Positions 11,739 through 21,904 of a stretch of 64,000 bases of DNA are shown one piece after another. The DNA comes from Cristatella mucedo (lineage: Eukaryota > Bryozoa > Phylactolaemata > Cristatellidae). The stretch covers positions 14,380,001 through 14,444,000 of the forward strand of contig WPIO01000002.1 in assembly GCA_009760855.2 (NCBI GenBank), read 5' to 3'. The notes below the pieces were generated by a model, which was given only the letters and a program-made list of their open reading frames with translations, was not told the origin of the DNA and ran no database searches. A program made the translations under genes and the position numbers. The first letter of the stretch is position 1; the number at the start of each line of letters is the position of its first letter.

Positions 11739-11940
11739 CTTTAAGACGGCGGTTCTCAACCTTCCTAATGCCGCGACCCTTTAATACAGTTCCTCATGTT
11801 GTGGCGATCCCAACCATAAAATTATCGTGTGCAAAATGTGGAAATGTGCGTTTTCCGAAGGTCTTAGGCGACCCCTGTGAAAGGGTCGTTCGACCCCCAA
11901 AGGGGTCGCCACCCACAGGTTGAGAACCACTGCTTTAAGA
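11739..11940. mobile_element. SPIN-family non-autonomous hAT element with 8-bp TSD
   Basis: The element itself is 11747-11932 (186 bp), flanked by identical 8-bp copies of CTTTAAGA at 11739-11746 and 11933-11940, the duplication size of hAT transposons. The termini are inverted (GGTTCTCAACC at 11750-11760 and GGTTGAGAACC at 11919-11929). Subterminal blocks GCGACCCTTTAATACAGT, CCTCATGTTGTGG, GGTCTTAGGCGACCCC and TTCGACCCCCAAAGGGGTCG match my memory of the SPIN (Space Invaders) consensus. It is too short for a transposase, so it was mobilised in trans. Confidence 0.92.
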
Positions 11941-12244
11941 AGACCTGAGGGTCAGAGGAGGCTGAAACTGCTGAAGCAGTGAAGCTAGGTATAAAGTGCC
12001 TAATCCGTGGTGAGATTTATAGGTTATAGTGAGAACTTTACTCTGTATCCGTTATCAACTGGGAGCCATCGAAGATCCGTGAGCAAAGAAGACCTCATGG
12101 CTGAACTTCTTGAAACTATTGACCAATCTTACAGTCTTATCGGTTCCCTTCACGTTCATTCAGTAGATACGAATCCATTGGACACAAGATGAGTATCCAC
12201 AAGTTCATTTATATATTGGGGCCTCTGAGAGAGGCAGAGCAGCG

Positions 12245-12994
12245 AGTCATAGAGCTGCGACAGGCTCTGCATTCGTGACATCTGCATTCGTGACATCCCG
12301 TCTCGACTTCTGCAACTCACTGCTTACTGGCCTACCGGCATGTTCAATCAGGCGATTGCAGCTGGTGCAAAACTCCGCAGCTAGGCTTGTCTGCCGTGAG
12401 CATCGCAGTTGCCATATCACACCACTTCTTGCCGACCTGCACTGGCTACCAGTAAAGCAACGGATTGACTTCAAGGTTTTGTCACCCTCTTTTAGATCAC
12501 TTCATTTTTTGGCTCCAGCCTATCTCTCAGATCTACTCCCCAAAAAGGCCTCGCATCGTACCACCCGCTTTTCGGAATCCAACAGTCTACCAATACCTCG
12601 CACAAACCTCAAATCCTTTGGAGACCGTGCATTTAGCTCGTATGCTCCCAAATGCATGGAACTCCCTCCCGACTTGCGTCAGAACGTCCACTGACTAGAT
12701 CACATTTAAAAAGAACTTAAAACACACCTATTTAGGACAGCATTTAGTGGGTCCCTGTGATTCGTCCTTCGTGTGCTTATGCATGCTGACACTGTGCATG
12801 CTGCCACTAACCACATTTGCATGTTGTCCCTGTGCATGTCACCCCTAACAATGTTATGCATGCTGTTTATCAAGCATGATATTACTCACCATTCAATTGC
12901 ATTTCCCTTTGCAGCAAATGTAAAGCACCTAGAAAGAGATTGAGTTCTCTGAGGGCGCTTTATCAAGTGCATTATTATTATTATTATTATTATT
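12245..12994 (+). mobile_element. L2-like LINE, 3' 750 bp
   Basis: Encodes the RT C-terminal block found in L2/CR1-clade LINEs: [51 protein letters not shown] and RTNLKSFGDRAFSS. The usual 3' UTR with GCATGCTGACACTGTGCATG follows, and then (ATT)n at 12973-12994. One frameshift near 12655 breaks the C-terminus. 5'-truncated. Confidence 0.9.
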
Positions 12995-13214
12995 CAATCG
13001 ATGGTCTGATCTAGAAAGACAAGTCGATGCTTTCTCTCTGATAAATGGCTAATACACGTGAGGAAATGCAATCAGCAAAGAAAGCATGAAAGTCGAAAGT
13101 CCCTTCTAATACGATGTGATGTCACCATACATAAATGCATAGCATACATGATCTGTTTCAAAGTGCACGGCCGGGAACTCTGGTCTGTGTAGCCAAGTAC
13201 CGTTGGGGCTGGTT

Positions 13215-13377
13215 CATTGGGTCATAGCCCAGTGGTAAGTTTCTAGCCGTTTCTTTTTTGACAAGGGTTGGAGCTAAGCAACAGGCAATTCTTTTTTACT
13301 CTCTGCAATTTGGGTGAAAGTCAGTGAGGCTCTTCTGTCGTTATTCAGATGAGTCTGTTTGATCAGCCGATTTCAAT
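13215..13377 (+). mobile_element. SINE-A, degenerate copy
   Basis: A-box remnant TAGCCCAGTGG at about 13225 and body GAGGCTCTTCTGTCG at 13328-13342. The B-box region is badly decayed. An older copy than the one at 5017. Confidence 0.6.
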
Positions 13378-13384
13378 ATTTGAT

Positions 13385-13558
13385 TTGCATGCTGACCCTG
13401 TGCATGTCACCCCTAACCATGTTATTCATGTTGTTTATCAAGCATGATATTACTCACTATTCAATCGCACTTCCCTTTGCAGCAAATGTAAAGCACCTGG
13501 AAAGAGATTGAGTTCTCTGAGGGCACTTTATTAAGTGCATTATTATTATTATTATTAA
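13385..13558 (+). mobile_element. L2-like LINE, 3' tail
   Basis: GCATGCTGACCCTGTGCATG to the AGAGATTGAGTTCTCTGAGG block and an (ATT)n terminus at 13540-13555. Lies just after the SINE-A copy. Confidence 0.88.
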
Positions 13559-13562
13559 TTTG

Positions 13563-13660
13563 GTCACAGCAGCAGCGATGGTGGCAGAAGGAGTTAGAGA
13601 ACCAGCAGCAGTAGTAGTAGCAGTGGTGGCAGTAGAAACAGCAGCAGAAGCAGAGGTGTA
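13563..13660. repeat. degenerate AGC/AGT trinucleotide repeat
   Basis: Clustered AGCAG, AGTAG and GTGGCAG units close to the acceptor of the next PP2A exon. The polyleucine reading frame on the other strand is an artefact. Confidence 0.7.
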
Positions 13661-13732
13661 GGCGTATTGTACTGGCTGACGCTGTCGTTGCTAGCTAGCT
13701 GCCAATCCAACACTTTTTCTGGACTTCTGCAG

Positions 13733-13887
13733 TGAGTGCCGTGCGTTCGGGTGCCGTCGTCGTTATAAAGAAACTCGTGGATAAGTTTGGATCCGTGTGG
13801 TTGCAGCAGATCATTCTCCCAAAAGTAATTGGAATGGCACGAGACACGAACTATCTTAACCGAATGACCAGCCTGCAATGTATCGGC
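13733..13887 (+). CDS. PPP2R1A: PP2A scaffold subunit A, exon 6 of the visible set
   Basis: The joined sequence reads DHVSAVRS, then IKKLVDKFGSVW, IILPKVIGMARDTNYLNRM and CIG. Human has DHVYAIRE, LKKLVEKFGKEW and IIPKVLAMSGDPNYLHRM at the same spots. These are HEAT repeats 11-12, in the catalytic-subunit binding half; the Trp of the FGxxW turn is kept. The acceptor is TTCTGCAG (ends 13732) after a phase-1 donor. The donor GGC|GTAAGA is phase 0. Confidence 0.95.
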
Positions 13888-14072
13888 GTAAGAGTGTGCG
13901 AGCACCGGCATGGCACCTGCAGCCAGCTGCAGCCGCCAGATTGCTAATGCAGCAGGAAGCGTGTCTGCCATAGTCGGAAGCATAGCCTGCCGTAGTCGGC
14001 CCTCAGCTGGTCTGATGTGATTTGAGCTGCCGATGCCGCTTGGGGAGCCTGTAACTGCCCGCCTCCTTGTAG

Positions 14073-14215
14073 GTGCTCGCCGATAGCTGCGGGCGTGAGT
14101 CGATGAGCAAGTACGTCGTCCCAGCAGTTTGCTTCCTCTCCGCCGATCCGGTGCCGAACGTTAGATTCAATGTTTCGAGGTGCTTGACCAAGATTGGACA
14201 GTATATCGACAGCAG
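14073..14215 (+). CDS. PPP2R1A: PP2A scaffold subunit A, exon 7 of the visible set
   Basis: Reads VLADSCGRESMSKYVVP, then DPVPNVRFNVSRCLTKIG and YIDS. This is HEAT repeats 13-14 (human VLSEVCGQDITTKHMLP and DPVANVRFNVAKSLQKIG). The acceptor is CTTGTAG (ends 14072), phase 0. The donor is the less common AGCAG|GTTAGC, phase 2. It follows the previous exon after only 185 bp. Confidence 0.95.
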
Positions 14216-15135
14216 GTTAGCATGTCCCGCGCGGTCTCTGCAGGAGCCCGGCATTGCTGTCACGAGTGACCTGTTCGAATAGTGCCCTTGACCTGCTGAA
14301 GTGCAAGAGCAGGAAGCAGCACTCGATAAACTCTACTCGTTAGTCTGTAACTGCTGCACATCTGCACTGCAGGGAAGCTTGCACAGCTACCAGCATGCAC
14401 AGTTTTGGCATTGCTTGCACTGCCTCCTCGCCCTGTTACCCCCACCCACCCATCCAGTGCGTCCTGTTAGCTTTTTTGCATACACCCATGGAGCTACGCT
14501 AGTATTTATGACTGCTGCAAACCAGCCGCTGCACTAGCTGCACATGCCACATCATTTCAGATCCGTACCATTCAGCTGTTGTATTACCATTTATGCAACC
14601 CTTGCGGCCACTGCTGTGAGTCTCGCGTCTGTTTCTTCTGTCAATAGCCTGCAAGAGACCATGTGCTTGTGAACACGTAAATGTCTGCCACCGCTTGTGT
14701 GCCCGGCCTGAGGTCCATGTGCCACCGCTGCCGCCGCTCCGATGCCTCCCCTACCCCACATAGAGCTGCCTCCGAAGTGTACTACCCGGTATGGTCATGC
14801 CTATTGTAATTTTCAAATAATCGGTCAAATTGCTTGTGTACATGCTGCTACTTCTTCGAGCGCTTGTGAACTGGGTGTCTTTTGTAGGAAGCCCAGACAA
14901 AGGAAGAGGGGTGTGGGGGATGTGCATCCAGTATTTCTTGCCGAGTTCTTAGCAGGTATATGCAAGCCTAACCTTCAAAATAGGCTCGGCTCGTATATCT
15001 GCTGTAGCGTCTGCACACAAACCTAGTGTTCTGTTCCAACCCGACCTTTCTCCAGCTCAGACCACATCAGCTCCACTGTCAAATACATAAGCTGTGTACC
15101 ACTGTACAACTTCGGGCCTGCTTAGACAGGGGTAC
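14216..15135. other. intron, nothing recognised
   Basis: Start of a 3.5-kb intron. A CCCACCCACCC patch lies at 14440-14456. No exon or repeat identified. Confidence 0.4.
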
Positions 15136-15450
15136 TGGTCATGCTGATCGATGCTGTTCCGTGCATTCGTGACAATCCATTCTAGAAAATCTAGAGTATA
15201 TAACTTGCTACTCTCGGATCTTTCTGCCTGTTCAATAAAGTGCTCAACTGGTAGACAACTTTGTGGCTAGGCTTGTCTATCGTAAACCTCACGACTGCCA
15301 CATTACACCAGTTCTCGCCGACGAGTAGTTGCTCCCTATCAAACATCGTATCGATTTTAGCGTTCCATCATTCACTTGTAGAATCCCGTATTCTCTTGCT
15401 ACGGCCTACCTACCCGAAAAACTTCCTAACCAGGCTTTGAACAGCACCAT
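15136..15450 (+). mobile_element. L2-like LINE RT fragment (degenerate)
   Basis: Recognisable relics: GCATTCGTGACAATCCATTCT near 15160, then GTGGCTAGGCTTGTCTATCG and CACATTACACCAGTTCTCGC. These are the same positions as the VTSRLDF...ARLVCR...ITPLLADL part of the copy at 12245. All frames are broken. A second, similar piece follows at 15927. Confidence 0.7.
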
Positions 15451-15926
15451 TCTGACTTGGCAACTGCTTATGTCTTATCTCAGTGGGATATTTCAGAGGA
15501 AATGTCAGCAGCCATTGGTCATCCAGTAAGCCTTTAAAGTAGGAGATACTTACCCCCCACGGGTCTTTGCATGGCCCATTTTTTTTAAGTATGAACTCCG
15601 TATTGCCTATGCAATCCCAGAGCACCATCTAGGCCTTCCCATCTATGCATTCGACTCACAGCCTGTGACCTGTGGCCTTATCCCTCCCAGCCTTTCAGCT
15701 TCTCAGCACTCTGTCGACGGGCAAACCAAGTATCGCTCAGAAGCCCAAACTCACAATTCGGATTAGCCAGCGAATGAAATCTCCTACAGCTTGTGCACGG
15801 AAAGTGAGCAGCGTATTCCATCCACAATGGCCACCACCTTCCCTGTCAAGTTCGCCTACGTACATCAAAGTTACAAGGCAAAAATGCTTGCGTTCGATTA
15901 GGATACCTTAGCCAAGCTGGTCCGTG
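15451..15926. other. intron, nothing recognised
   Basis: Separates two L2-like fragments. It may be an internal insertion or very old LINE sequence. Nothing specific seen. Confidence 0.35.
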
Positions 15927-16165
15927 AAAAATGCGACATCTCGTCTAGACTTCTGTGACTCTCTGCTGCACCTGGCAGATCTTTCTGCCAGGTGCAGTAC
16001 AAAGCTTGCAGTTGGCAAAAAGCTATGCAGCTCGGCTTGTCTGTCGTAAAAATCGCGACTGCCATTTTGCACCATTTCTCACTGACCTGCTCTGGCTCTG
16101 CAATCAAGCAGCGTGCCTACTTCAAGGACCAATGTCGATCTCAGCCTACTGCTAACGCTCACCAC
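15927..16165 (+). mobile_element. L2-like LINE RT fragment (degenerate)
   Basis: GCGACATCTCGTCTAGACTTCTGTGACTC and GGCTTGTCTGTCGTAAAAATCGCGACTGCC correspond to the SRLDFC...RLVCR part of the family. An inverted 14-bp repeat, CACCTGGCAGATC/TGCCAGGTGCA, lies at about 15968-15996. Confidence 0.65.
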
Positions 16166-16450
16166 ATCAGAAAGATTCGACCCCTTGTAGGCTTCCCATT
16201 GGGCTCTACAGGGGTGCGTGCCCACGTGTGTGTCGATTGGCTTGCAGGGTACTTGCTGCTGTTGCTCCAAACGAATCGACCGCAGCGGGCTGAAGGGCTG
16301 CTGCCAGTGGCCACTGGGTCGGCCAATTACGGCACCGGTCACTCATTGTTGTTACAGGCATTTCTGTTAGCAGCAGCAGAGCCCACTATGACAGGGTGGT
16401 AGTTCGATAGTCTGCAAACCATGCTACAACGCATGCTACAACATAAATGC

Positions 16451-16611
16451 TAGCTGATTTAACAGCCTCTTTTTGTATAGCGACAGAAGAGCCTTTACGG
16501 CTATCACCACCGCTCGCAGTGGCGATAAAGGATCGCCCACTGCAGGATTCGAGCCCACGACCTCGGGGGCCGAGGTCGTGAAAAGCAACCGCCTAGTGAG
16601 CCATTACGGCT
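16451..16611 (-). mobile_element. SINE-A copy
   Basis: Full-length relative of the element at 5017, on minus. The B box reads GGGCTCGAATCC (complement of 16547-16558). The palindromic ACGACCTCGG/CCGAGGTCGT core lies at about 16559-16580, and the A-box side, GTAATGGCTCACTAGG, is at its right end. The 3' end, TTAAATCAGCTA, is at 16451-16462. Confidence 0.88.
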
Positions 16612-16811
16612 CACCATGTAGAACACCCAAGCCGGTTCAAAGAGACGTTTGTTCACACGGACACAACAGAGTACGCACCAGTACGCACCCGGCCTGTCAG
16701 TAGGCTACTCGCCATGCCTGCCTGGCCTCTGCAGCCAGTTACTTAACACTCACTGCCATAAATCCATAACCTCTCCTGGGCCATAAATAACTCTAGGCCA
16801 CCATGCCGAGC

Positions 16812-16960
16812 TGGTTTGGTCCAGCAGCTGAGGTGCTCGTCCCGACCAAGGCCTAGCTGAGGTCGTGGGCTCGAGTCCCGAGGCATATGTGAAACGCCTG
16901 AACAGAGATTAAGTTCTTTTGGGGTGATAAACAAATGGATTATATTTATTTATATTTATA
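16812..16960 (+). mobile_element. SINE-B (tRNA-derived SINE), + strand copy
   Basis: A-box-like TGGTCCAGCAGCTGAGG near 16817 and B box GGGCTCGAGTCCC at about 16866-16878. The tail has CGCCTGAACAGAGATTAAG, then GTTCTTTTGGGGTGAT, and ends in TTATTTATATTTATA. That tail resembles the 3' end of the window's L2-like LINE, which suggests L2-driven mobilisation. Confidence 0.85.
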
Positions 16961-17719
16961 AGCTGACCGTAGTGGGAATAACAGGGCAATAAATGCCACT
17001 GACTCATAAACTTCAAATACCATTAATTGGCCACAAAGGTGAAAAGCTCGATAAAAACTGGTTTTGCTTTTAGTTATTAGCTACTGTGTACGCTCTTACT
17101 CAAACTTATACTTCTTCTGCTTAGACGTTGGCATTGGACCTGGTGAGACCAAGATCCTGAATCAAGTCGTTGAGATCTTTATGCTTGGGTAGTGTGGGTT
17201 TCTCTATTCAGCAACACCTCTCTGAAATTATTATTCGGATCTGCGTCTTCCTCAGGGACAGACTTGCTGCTCTCCTCTGAACATGGCTGGCTAGTCTCTC
17301 TTCGTAGGAGTGGGTGTGGGTAGCTCAGAGCAGTGAGGCCCCGTGCCTGGATGAAAGAAGGTTCGGATATGTCACGTGCCATGCGACAAGTGCTTTTTCG
17401 ACAGTTAGGAAGTTAAGTGCTTGTTAGGGTACAGCATATACAAGTACGAGTTGCCTTAGAAGTAAGAGGGGGCTTAAGGCTCCTTCTATTTATACTACTA
17501 CTTATTGTACTGGAAAATACAAATACGGTATTAATAATTGCAATGTACAATGCTTATAACAACTGATCAATACCATACCTCAGCGACTTTGTCTAGTCAC
17601 GGACAAGCAGCTGCTGCTGACGCTGAGCTGGTCCTTCTGCCGATGCCGATCTTGAGCCTGCACACAGCGCGAAGCTGCTATCGGTCATATAACCGGTTGC
17701 TCATATCCTGTTACTTAAG
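16961..17719. other. intron upstream of the last PP2A exons
   Basis: No supported exon on +. A minus-strand reading frame at 17179-17382 is acidic and Ser-rich but has no recognised homology or partner exons. Confidence 0.4.
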
Positions 17720-17816
17720 CGCAGCATCACAGGTGAGGGGAGCCCTCGAAAAGCTGAAAAACGACTCGGACATCGACGTGCAGTACTACACAGCTGAAGC
17801 GATGGACTGTGAGTGA
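17720..17816 (+). CDS. PPP2R1A: PP2A scaffold subunit A, exon 8 of the visible set
   Basis: Joined to exon 7 it reads IDSSAASQVRGALEKLKNDS, then DIDVQYYTAEAM. This is the last HEAT repeat (human VKPILEKL and DVDVKYFAQEAL). The acceptor is ACTTAAG (ends 17719), matching phase 2. There are two possible ends. Reading on gives DCE and a stop at 17814-17816. Alternatively a good donor, GACT|GTGAGT at 17808, splices to 18140. The alternative gives EAMDCLNA, closer to the usual EALTVLSLA end of the family. Confidence 0.9.
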
Positions 17817-18139
17817 GCTCGTAGACTCCTGAAGCTGAAGGGGGCGGGGCTAGCAGCAGCTCTACGCAGCTCTTCACTGCTGCTGCTGCCACCGCCGCGG
17901 TAGATCTTTGCTGCATGCATTGATTGCTGCTCTCCGCTTCCATTTGCTTTGTAGCACCTCCGATAAAAGGTCTGCTGAGTAAAGCAGCATCGCCTGCAGG
18001 GTAAGAATCGACCGATTGCACACCAACCTCTGCCTGCCCATGTGCCCGGAAATTCCCGTCCCCCCCCCCCCCCCCCCCCCGCCACCCGGGGCCCACCCTC
18101 AGTGGTTTGGTACCTGCACATTTGATCTGCTTCTTCCAG

Positions 18140-18207
18140 GCTTAAATGCTCGGGTTGCCAGCGCTACGCTGAAAGTCAAACGGTACAGGCACTTCAAATG
18201 CAGATAA
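18140..18207 (+). CDS. PPP2R1A: probable terminal exon of PP2A scaffold subunit A
   Basis: A strong acceptor (TGCTTCTTCCAG ending at 18139) completes the phase-1 codon left by a donor at 17808. The product continues LNARVASATLKVKRYRHFKC and ends at TGA/TAA-type stop 18205-18207. The first residues resemble the normal PP2A-A C-terminus; about 15 further basic residues would be an extension not usual in the family. The call rests on splice-site quality and phase only. A run of about 20 C at 18060-18080 lies in the short intron. Confidence 0.5.
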
Positions 18208-18590
18208 ATCTCACCGGTAGAAATGAGCACCGAGTGATATCAGGCAGCTGCAGCACCATCGCAGCGCTGTGATGCTTCAATTGATCACGTTACAGGAGAA
18301 AATGATGCCTCGCACGTTGATAGAGCCAGATGTGCGCAAAGGGGTCGTGCGACCGACGCGAGTTGGTAGTAATGCAGGCATTTGAGCCTTGACATCGACT
18401 TGAGAGAGCGGCTACATGCGAACCTAACCGAGTTCGAACAATGTGCTTTCGAGTATTTGGCATATTTGTAAGTGGCCCAGCTGACTGTAATGATGAAACC
18501 CTTTCCTTGTGCCAACCACTCGCTAGTAATGCTGCAAATCATGCGAGAATCTTGAGGGTCCACACGATGCCTGCACATGTCGGCAAGTCT
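18208..18590. other. 3' flank of the PP2A gene
   Basis: Nothing recognised. The nearest AATAAA on + is at about 19579, so the poly(A) site is not settled. Confidence 0.4.
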
Positions 18591-18965
18591 TCGAACTAGC
18601 AATGCCAGCCAAGCCAGTTGATACGGTTCTGAGCAGCATCAGTGAATGAATTGGCAGTGGCAGCACCAGTGGCAACTACAGCACAGCTGTGATGGCAGCA
18701 CCTGCACCAGCATTGACTGGCAGTGGCAGCAAATCCGGCAGTAGCAGTGGCAGCAGCAGTAGCAACAGCAAGTGGCAGCCGAAGCGGCAATTGGTGTGGC
18801 AGCAGCAGCAGCAGTGGCAAAATTAATAGCAGCGGCAGCAGCAAATGCAGCAGCAACGGCGGTGGTAGCAGCAGCGATTGCACTGGCAACGGCAGTTAGC
18901 AGTGGCAGCAGCAGTAGCAATGGCAGCGGGAGCAGCAGATGCAGCAACAATGGCATGGCAGCATT
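18591..18965. repeat. degenerate GCA/GTGGCAGCA trinucleotide tract, about 370 bp
   Basis: Nearly all of this stretch is built from GCAGCA, GTGGCA and GCAACA units. It opens Ala/Ser/Gln-rich frames on + and Leu/Cys/Ala-rich frames on -, none of which has ordinary coding composition. An aged trinucleotide expansion is the simplest reading. Confidence 0.8.
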
Positions 18966-19282
18966 CACACCCCAATGATGGATGTTCGTGCAACCGGAAC
19001 TGATCGAGCGAAGAGCCTCCTCGGCTCGAAAGTGCCCATAAACGGAGAGTAGAAGGCCCGCCGGCCAGCCAGGCAGGCAGCGATAACAGCAAGTGACGTC
19101 CGAGAGAGGTCGGGCCTTTCATCTCCAACTGTGCTCCCGTGCTTGCTGCCACACTCCAAGCCCACCAACGCATGCATGTCAAGGCTGCGACTTCGAGGCT
19201 GGATAGGAACTGCGCAAGTGATGGGCCGACGATGCCGAAGGATCTAGACCTGTGAACTCGTGCCACCGGTTAGAAGGGAGTG

Positions 19283-19366
19283 CTCACACACACACACACA
19301 CACACACACGCACGCACGCACGCACACGCATGCACACACACGCGCGCGTACACACACACACACACG
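19283..19366. repeat. (CA)n microsatellite with GCAC interruptions
   Basis: A compound CA/GCAC/CGCG dinucleotide repeat. Confidence 0.95.
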
Positions 19367-20130
19367 ACCACTTGTGCATGACAACCCAGAGGCAGTGCAT
19401 GATTAGCAGGAGTCACATCAGTCGTTGCAAAAGCATGTGGGCCAGAGACTTAGTACTCGTCGGTTCGACACGGTACCTTGTCATTGGCAGGTTACAGCCG
19501 ATAATTTAGAACGATTTACTCTGCATTTACCTCTCCAGTGTCAGCCTGCTGTTTAAAAGCAAGCTTCGGTATAAATGTAATAAAGTAGACCTCGCGATAA
19601 GAGTTAAACGTCGAGCTTTTTCCCAACGATGGATCGTGATAGCTCAATTCACATAATAGGTAATTGAGCACTCAAGCAGTGCCTCGAAGTCCTTAGGAGA
19701 CAGCTGCAATTAGGGTTGACGTCAGCCACAGCCAGCTACAAGAGCAGAAACTCGGATAAGTGAGGGTGACAGAATATCGTTTTTAAAAGCCACATTTACC
19801 AGCAGCCTTTAACAACTTCTTTGCCAGCTGGCAGCGCATCTGCTTGCTCAGCTGAGTGCATCTCACATTCATGGATTGACCCAGCCAAACTTAACTTTGC
19901 TGTATAACGCTACGAAATATCAAGACGTGGCCATAAAATACTGCAATCGGCCACCACCAGATGCAGTAGCAACAGAATTCGCATGCCATGCATGTGAGAG
20001 GGGTGGTTAAAAAACTCCAGCAGCATCGGCTGAAACCCTTGCAAATGTATGCACCAAGCCATTTGAGGCTGGCTGACACAAGAGCAAAATACTTGTTCAG
20101 ATTTCCAGATGTGAGCCCGACCACTTAGCA
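19367..20130. other. intergenic, between the two convergent genes
   Basis: A possible + strand poly(A) signal, AATAAA, sits near 19579, within reach of the PP2A 3' end. Otherwise nothing recognised. Confidence 0.35.
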
Positions 20131-21367
20131 TACACTGCTCTCCAAAGGTTTCTATGCACCTGGTCCATTTATCTTAGTTCGATTGTTGCTAATGCCAGCA
20201 TTCAAGAAAGTCATTAGGCTACATTAATTATTAAATTGTAACAATCTGTTGATATAACTTTGCACTAAGTTGCACTCTGCCAAGATTGGCTTAGTAAATA
20301 ACTGCATAATCGGCAACCGAGTCAACGGTTCCTATGTAAACAGGTGGGCAGGTGACTATGCCACCGCGGCCGTCTCCCTCTTGGATGCCACCCAGCAGAG
20401 CCTATTTTTGCCTATTTTGTCACTGAAGATGCCACGGCCATTGATGAGCTAAGGTACCCGGATGTCTCATTTACCTGTTGAGGCCAGCTCCTGCCGTAGT
20501 GACACTCGGTATGCGACCAGACCATGCCACAAGTTGCACACCTTTTTGAGGATGGAAGAGCGGTTTTGATGTCGCTGGTTGAAGATGGCCATGAAAACCT
20601 GGAAGATCTCAGAGGGTGCTGTTAGGAGCATTATTAGGAAACATCTGGACTATGGTAGCACGGAGGTGCTGACGTGATCGGGTCACCCATGAGTAAGAGG
20701 GAGAACTGGCTCATCAAAGCATGGCTCTTAAGGACAGATTTGCCATTGCTAAAACACATTGCCAGAGTCTCTGCAAAGTAACCGGTATGGTCGTAAGCCA
20801 AAACACCATGAGTAGATAGATGGTTTAACGAAGAAGGTCTGAATGTGGCCAAGTGCAAGCTATTGCTCACAGTGCAGCACAAAAAAGCAAGACTGGACTT
20901 TGCTCACCGATCCCAGCGTTGGACAGCTGCCAAGTGGAGCAGAGTGCTGTGTACTGAGGAATCCAAATTCAAACTCTTTGGCTGAGACAAAAGGAAGAAG
21001 TATGCTCGCCGGCAAATGGGTGAAGCTTAACTGGATGTTTTTTTCTGAAACGCACTTAAAATTCGGTGGTGGAAGTGTAATTTGGAGTTGCTACTCGACG
21101 TCCGGTGTTGGGCGTCAGCAGAGGATTCAGGGAATCGTAAATCAAAATGCCTTATGTTGAAATTGTGCAGAATGTAGGCTTGCCATCAAAACACATTGCG
21201 CCTTGACAAATTATTGATTGTACCCAACAAATTGCATTTAATTACATATTTCTTAGCTTTTCTGCACAATAAAAATTGCTGCAGAGTTAGATCCAATCTA
21301 AATATTGTGCTTTCAGTAAAATAGTGTGCTGGTATCAGGTGCATAGAGACTTTTGGAGGGTAGTGTA
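20131..21367 (+). mobile_element. Tc1/mariner-family transposon, decayed, with TIRs and TA duplication
   Basis: The element spans 20133-21365 (1233 bp). Its 30-bp terminal inverted repeats (20133-20162 and 21336-21365) are nearly identical and share CTCTATGCACCTG-type inner ends. TA dinucleotides flank both sides at 20131-20132 and 21366-21367. On + the interior encodes a broken Tc1-type transposase. KKARLDFAHRSQRWTAAKW, then the TEESKFKLFG block (normally SDESKFNLFG, catalytic Asp replaced by Glu), and FGGGSVIWS lie at about 20880-21090. Stops interrupt it (for example after KLFG), so it cannot move itself. Confidence 0.9.
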
Positions 21368-21904
21368 TATCAATGGTGGCATTTGAAAATTACAAGCATG
21401 TTTTGGCTCCAGGTATATAACTGGCGCTCTCGACACGTTAAAGTTATCATAAATGAGAAAGACCTAAGGCACGATTTTTGCAAGGCGTATAGCTACCGTG
21501 ACACAGTCTACTGCTTAATTATTTGATATTCGAAACTGGACAAAGACTGCAATCAAATAAAAGCTACTTGAAGCATTGGAAACCGATGCAGAAGAAACAG
21601 CCAATCTCTCATGGAAAAAGGTTCCAAAATGTGCACAGTGACAAGATTCCTAGAGAATATATATGCCGAGGGTAATGCAAAACAAAAACCGCAAGTGGAT
21701 CTAATACTTTTCGTACAAAAATTGCACGACAACCAAGTAGTGAAAGGAAATAGATATAATAATAATAATAATATATTATAAATACAATGAAAGAAAAAGG
21801 CAAGCAGTAAGTCTCCTGTGCACATCTGATCGTGGGAAGCAGCAGTCTGACGGCAGTCACGAGTGGTAGGTATGAACTGCAACAGAATACAGATGCATCA
21901 AATG
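21368..21904. other. 3' flank of the TTC32-like gene
   Basis: AT-rich, with an ATA microsatellite at about 21756-21772. No clear minus-strand AATAAA within about 300 bp. Confidence 0.35.

Noticed and set aside
18772-18978. Poly-Ala protein
   Set aside because: The frame exists only because of GCA/GCN repeats; opposite frames are equally open.
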